A stretch of DNA of 64,000 nt. It comes from Odontocerum albicorne (taxonomy: Eukaryota; Arthropoda; Insecta; Trichoptera; Odontoceridae). The translations under genes were made by a program, and so were the position numbers. A model generated the notes under the pieces. That model had not been told where the DNA came from, made no database searches, and was given only the letters and a program-made list of their open reading frames with translations. Location of the stretch: contig CATKWJ010000009.1 in NCBI GenBank assembly GCA_949825065.1, forward strand, positions 186,001 to 250,000. The letters are read 5' to 3'. This document shows, piece after piece, positions 59,536-64,000 of this stretch. The first letter of the stretch is position 1. The number at the start of each line of letters is the position of its first letter.

Positions 59536-59582
59536 GTACACACCACCTTATCCATGCCTGGTATGGAATAGGTGGTGTGTAC
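59536..59582. repeat. 47-bp intronic hairpin (copy E)
   Basis: Same as the A and B copies (right arm AGGTGGTGTGTAC). Confidence 0.8.
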
Positions 59583-59677
59583 CTGTAGGTTAAACACCAC
59601 TCATACAACATAAGTTAATTGATTGTCATATCTCACATATTTATTTTATTTTAACAATATGAGTTTATTAAGTTTAC

Positions 59678-59861
59678 TTGGGTCTGTGGGAGTATCAACA
59701 ACATGTCTGGAATCTGCACTGATATCTTGCGCACATTCCTGTTTGATATCTGCCTCATGTACACTGATATCATACTGGGGGAACACTGCTGCAGTATCTC
59801 CATCTTTTGCCTTTTCTTCTCTCACCATTACATCTGCACTTTTGTGTAGCTGAGGATCCAT
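59678..59861 (-). CDS. Zinc-finger gene E, exon 1
   Basis: 184 nt, ATG 59,859-59,861, donor CCCAA|GTAAAC. Module 1 reads VMVREE in place of VMVKEE, so the first PsiKxE Lys is lost here; IKQE is kept. TTTCCAG acceptor precedes the ATG. Confidence 0.65.
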
Positions 59862-60645
59862 CTATAACCTGGAAACATTCACAATAGTTAAACAATGAGT
59901 TTATAATACGTTTACTCTTTCACGTAAGAAAGCATAAAACTATATTCAATGCCCGATATTAGTAAATTAAACCATTCCTGACGTGATAATCTTCTTTGTA
60001 ATTTGACAATACATGACTTGCTTGTGCTCCCCTGATGACCAGGTAAAAACCTTGAAACCGGTAGCGGTATACTACTACATAAAATGGAATAAATAGCGTT
60101 TGATAAAACAAATTAAAATATCTTTAAACCTCCACAAAGTTAATGCCTTAACTAAAAATAATACAATAATCTTCTTTACTAGTGGTGTGTGGATATTTGT
60201 TTTCCAGAGGACTTTTAAAAATATTTATGATGTTGTATGAACACTTAATGTGTTACTGTCACAAATCAGAAGAGTTTTAAAGGTGTTTTTGTAGTTTGTC
60301 TGGCCTTGGTAATTTTACTGTGGTTTTCTTACCAAATATGTTTTTCTGAACATATGCAAATGCGGAGTAGTACCTTATCTAATGGTCACAACCACTACCT
60401 TCCTATAGTTACACTCAACTTATACATAACATACTTAGTTTTTAATATTGTCATTGGCCAATAATAGCGAATTGAAATAAAGAGTGAGATACCCCTTGAG
60501 GGTGTCTGCTATCTAAATGGTGTTATATATTGTCCTTACAATAAGAACAGAGTTAAAATTTAACAGATGGTATAGTATTTGTTCACAATATACAATAAAA
60601 CCATAATTAAAAACATACACTACAAAAATTCAATCATGTAATTTG

Positions 60646-60958
60646 CCCAATGCTGTAAAGCCGAAAACGATAACATACAGTGATGGTGAAGTGAAAATGA
60701 AACACAACATTAATACAGAAGCTACGGCAGGACGTGAGGATTCTAATTATGAAAGTCGTCCAATTGAAGTAAAACAAGTCCACAAACGCAAGGTAGGTAC
60801 TTGCAATGTTAGAATCATTTATTTTTCTTTAACAGATTATCAAAACAAATGAAAATAAATTTGTTGTCATTGTCGAAATTGTCTTTTTTAGTGACAATTT
60901 ACAAGTCTCAAGGAGTGGTGGACAGCCTACCGGTGGGGTGGGTTTGCGTTACCATTGA
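60646..60958 (+). CDS. Unidentified conserved split ORF (unit E)
   Basis: Intact like unit B: exon a 60,646-60,792 (PNAVKPKTITYSDGEVKMKH... to HKRK, donor AAG|GTAGGT), exon b 60,836-60,958 (IIKTNENKFVVIVEIVFFSD, then SRSGGQPTGG, stop TGA overlapping AATAAA). The apparent start is TTG; no ATG or clear upstream acceptor (TTTG here, TTAG in B). Function unknown; may be noncoding. Confidence 0.3.
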
Positions 60959-61675
60959 ATAAAGGTAGTTAATATTTATTTTTATACAGGCGTTATGTGT
61001 GTCTCTTCACTGAATGGTGTTATAGTTAAAACAGGAAGAAGTTATCTGGTGTGGAAGGATTTCTTAAGTTGTCGTTGGGAAATTGTCTTCCCCACTCAGA
61101 GATTTCGCAGAGTTCCCAAGAAGAAGTAAGTTCTCTGTAATGGGAGAAAAAGAAAATCTGGCAAGTAAGATATTAGTGAACAGCAATTTTTTCCATTCAA
61201 TCTAGTCCTCTCATCCTGAACATAGAGAGGATCTCCATGCAGCTATTCACTGATTCAAATTAATTGTAAATGGAAAATGTTTGAGAAAATATATTTTTGT
61301 TTGATTTGTACAGGATTTTTTTTAAATAACATAAAAATGTAATTTTTCGTATAAAGTAAGTAGAGTTTGAACCAAACAACTTGACTTATTATCAAAAAAA
61401 TAAGTTATGAAAAAAAGTGTTAAATCTCTATTGTACTGGTGTAACGCTATCCCAGCAGATCAACTGTCAAAATGAACTGAGGTAAAAAGTATCCCTTTTT
61501 AAAACACAAAAAGTCACTTTATCAAGCAGCGCACACTGATATTCTATCACCGTGAAGCGGTCAGAGTGAACCTCTAAATCAATAACATGGTCAACTCTTA
61601 AAAACGAAAATATTGACAAAATAAATCGCATATTTGCATTGCATTACCTAATGGACAGATCAATTCGACAGGAAT
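60959..61675. other. 5' flank of unit E, no gene seen
   Basis: Repeated noncoding flank, matches 18,620-19,345. Confidence 0.45.
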
Positions 61676-61880
61676 AACACTATTATTACTAAATAATAAC
61701 CATGCATTCCTATATCTGATGGAGTATACGCAGTGACTTCATCTTGGCCGTAAACGGAAGGTATGGAGTATTCGCCAGATACGAGGTGTCTTCTTCTTGA
61801 ATAATAGCCGTGAACTCCTATATCTGAAGGATATACGCCATTCTCTCTCTCTCTCTCTCTCTTTGAAGAATGGCCGATGC
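61676..61880 (+). repeat. Hairpin minisatellite (unit E, first cluster)
   Basis: Three or four monomers plus a CT microsatellite near 61,842. One monomer present in unit B (the ATTCC/GGAAT one) is missing. Confidence 0.65.
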
Positions 61881-62643
61881 TTTTATTGACAGCTACATTC
61901 CATAGAAAAACCATAGACTAAAAATTAAATTACAAAATTCTCTGTCTCTCTCTTTGGATAATGGACGTAAAATTGAACTGAAAACAATGAATATAGGTGT
62001 TTTTTGATCGCTGAGATACTAAAAACATTGACAACCATCATTCACAAGTATTTGGTGCAACTTCACATTTAAATATGATTTTTTTTTTCAAATTACTTTC
62101 GGCGAGACCTTTTTTTTAAATTGGTGTGATGTAAAAAACATGCTGAGTGTAAACAATTGTTCATGACATTATAAGATGTACAGAACTTATAGAAAACAAA
62201 CACGAACACGAATAAAGTGAAGACCTGATCTCTCTGCCAACCACAATACTGAAACATTGCACCATGACTATTCAAGTCAATAAATAACAATGTCTTTACC
62301 TGTCACTAAATAATTCTTTACCGCAGACAAAGCTACTGAACCATGATTCTGTTATTACTTATGGAAATTGTTTATTAAAACATTGCTGATATTTATATAC
62401 ATACATTTATAAACATTTTCTTTGATAGTATATATTTTTTTCTTTCCTTACGGTTCGTTGCCAAATAATCGTGAAGCTGTCATCACTGTGAAACGGTCAG
62501 AATGTGAAGGGGTCATCACCGTGAAGCGGTCAGAATGAACCTCTAAATCGATAACGTAATCAACTGGCAACAAAAGAAAGTAACGAAAATATAGAAAAAT
62601 AAATAACAATCAAAGCAATACCTAATTGACGGAACTAACACAC
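61881..62643. other. Noncoding spacer (unit E)
   Basis: Matches 19,601-20,383. No gene seen. Confidence 0.45.
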
Positions 62644-62840
62644 TCTTCTTCCTGAATAATGGCCATGCACTCCTATATCTGATGGAGTGTGCGCGGTGTC
62701 TTCATCTCCTTAAATAAAAGCCATGACCTTCTACGTTTAGAATATACGCAAAACACGTGGTGTCTTCTTCTTGAATAATGGTAGTGAATTCCTATATATG
62801 GATGAATATACGACAATGCTGTCAAGGCGCGGTGTCAAAT
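62644..62840 (+). repeat. Hairpin minisatellite (unit E, second cluster)
   Basis: Three monomers with about 60-bp period, as at 20,384-20,580. Confidence 0.65.
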
Positions 62841-62985
62841 TGTACCATGATTTATTGACAGTTACGCATATTCCATAGAAAAAGCCATAGATGCAAATAC
62901 TTGCTGTCTAATCGAGTAGGATTAATAAATTAAATACTCCATCAGCAGTTCACGGCCATCATTCAAGACGAAGAAAGAACACTAG

Positions 62986-63026
62986 CACATTGCTAACATA
63001 AATAATTTATTTATGTTAGTAATGTG
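62986..63026. repeat. 41-bp near-perfect palindrome (unit E)
   Basis: Duplicate of 20,724-20,764. Confidence 0.8.
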
Positions 63027-63917
63027 CGAATGATCAACACGTTTAATGTAAGTAAACATTAAATTATAAAGTTGCATTGAAAACAAATGTTGCAATAGAA
63101 GGTTTTTGTTTTATCAAAATTATGATTAATGACCTGAGGGATCCCTGTACATTATAGTGTAACATTGTACCATGGCTATTCGCCCGCAAGTCAATAAGTC
63201 AAAAGTTCCTGTAAAAAACTGTGTCTTTGCCTGTCACTAAATAATTCTCTGTCAGAGAACAATCTACGGAACTAATCCAGACATTAAATTAAATACAAGC
63301 TATATATTAAAGCATCGCTGATATTTAATGTTAAACATTTAAACAAATTATCCCAGTGGTTTTTTTGTTTTGCAAAATTTCCAGAAAAAAGCGCATTCTA
63401 GATATGAATCCCTGAAAAGTGTAAAAGCTTAAGGATTATACTGATGGGCCCATATACTATAGTATGCGTCACCCGCGGATTGGATTCACCTGAGAGCTGT
63501 GCCTAGACTGATCTTCCCTTCACCTGAGAGCTATACCTGCACCAGCGCCAAGCTGGTATTAAACCCGATGCGCTTTCTACGCAAACGTACGTTTAGTGCC
63601 GCGTGCTCTGTTCAACTCAGTGAAAATTAACGAAAAAGTCAAATGTGAGAGTAAATATATTATGTATATTTGTATTTAATATTATGTATATATCATCATA
63701 TTTATATATGTATTTAATCGTTTATAATTTCTCATAATCATTCATAAAATCAAAACAATTACCACAAACCTATCCTTTCCCGATTCCCAAAAAGATCCTG
63801 CCAATTTCCAATAAATATCTTAACAGTCAGAACTTATCCGATGAAGGAGTAAGGTGTCCTACCATCGGACCGAAACTCCGAACAAGCTATCCATCACTTG
63901 TAAGAAAATATATTTAA
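63027..63917. other. Unit E right flank
   Basis: Matches 20,765-21,657, including the TCCGATG/CATCGGA hairpin at 63,837-63,869. No gene seen. Confidence 0.45.
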
Positions 63918-64000
63918 TACTAGCTGTACCCTGCCACGCGTTGCTGTGGTTCAGTCTGGTTAAATGGAAAAGAGAAAGCACACGTTTCTAATATGTTTAA
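63918..64000 (-). mobile_element. Helitron 3' end, cut by the window edge
   Basis: Same minus-strand terminus as at 21,658 (CTAGT after a GC-rich hairpin), with one substitution (accctgcc for acccggcc). The element continues beyond the window. Confidence 0.7.

Noticed and set aside
60643..60852. 69-aa ORF read straight through the putative 43-bp intron
   Set aside because: It would start at TTG and run through a strong donor; the spliced reading is preferred, and even that is weak.

Overview
The window is AT-rich eukaryotic DNA, most likely from an arthropod and probably an insect. It has spliced genes with GT/AG introns. Its transposon mix is non-LTR retroelements, hAT elements, Helitrons ending in CTAGT and piggyBac remnants at TTAA, and its C2H2 fingers use SGEKP/SGDKP linkers. 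A beetle is a guess only. I see no bacterial genes, rRNA, tRNA or CRISPR.

The backbone is a tandem cluster of five related C2H2 zinc-finger genes, all on the minus strand, named A to E here. Each can be joined from three coding exons by two phase-1 introns that stay in frame. Exons 1 and 2 encode two homologous short acidic modules with paired PsiKxE motifs. Exon 3 encodes an array of 84-bp (28-residue) fingers. Predicted products are 395 aa (A, 7 fingers), 439 aa (B, 9), 533 aa (C, 12) and 495 aa (D and E, 11 each, identical as read). In every gene the array continues 3' of the stop as decayed fingers.

Layout: 1-5.6 kb gene A and 5' flank; 6.2-11.5 kb a nearly full-length but broken I-like non-LTR element on the minus strand; 11.5-12.4 kb Helitron and hAT fragments; 12.4-21.66 kb gene B with a non-LTR insertion in intron 1; 21.66-28.84 kb a transposon graveyard between two opposed Helitron 3' ends, with a hAT nested in a non-LTR pseudogene and a piggyBac remnant; 28.84-37.6 kb gene C and flank; 37.66-40.66 kb a 3.0-kb hAT with 8-bp target duplication; 40.7-44.54 kb gene D; 44.54-44.64 kb a chimeric breakpoint; 44.64-58.30 kb an almost identical second copy of 31.63-44.54 kb, holding exon 1 usable by D, a second hAT and gene E; 58.3-63.92 kb the rest of the E unit, ending in the same Helitron terminus as unit B.

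The whole is best read as two super-blocks, A+B and C+D+E, each ending at the same Helitron 3' end. Shared insertions give the order of events. The intron-1 non-LTR copy (B, D, E), the hAT (B remnant, D, E) and the Helitron end predate the block duplication. The 13-kb tandem copy that made E and a 756-bp expansion of E (nine fingers) are the latest. The products are expected to be nuclear DNA-binding proteins. No KRAB, ZAD, BTB or SCAN domain is visible, and targets are unknown.

Limits: exon joins rest on splice consensus and reading phase only, with no transcript data. The near-identical 13-kb duplication could be an assembly artefact.
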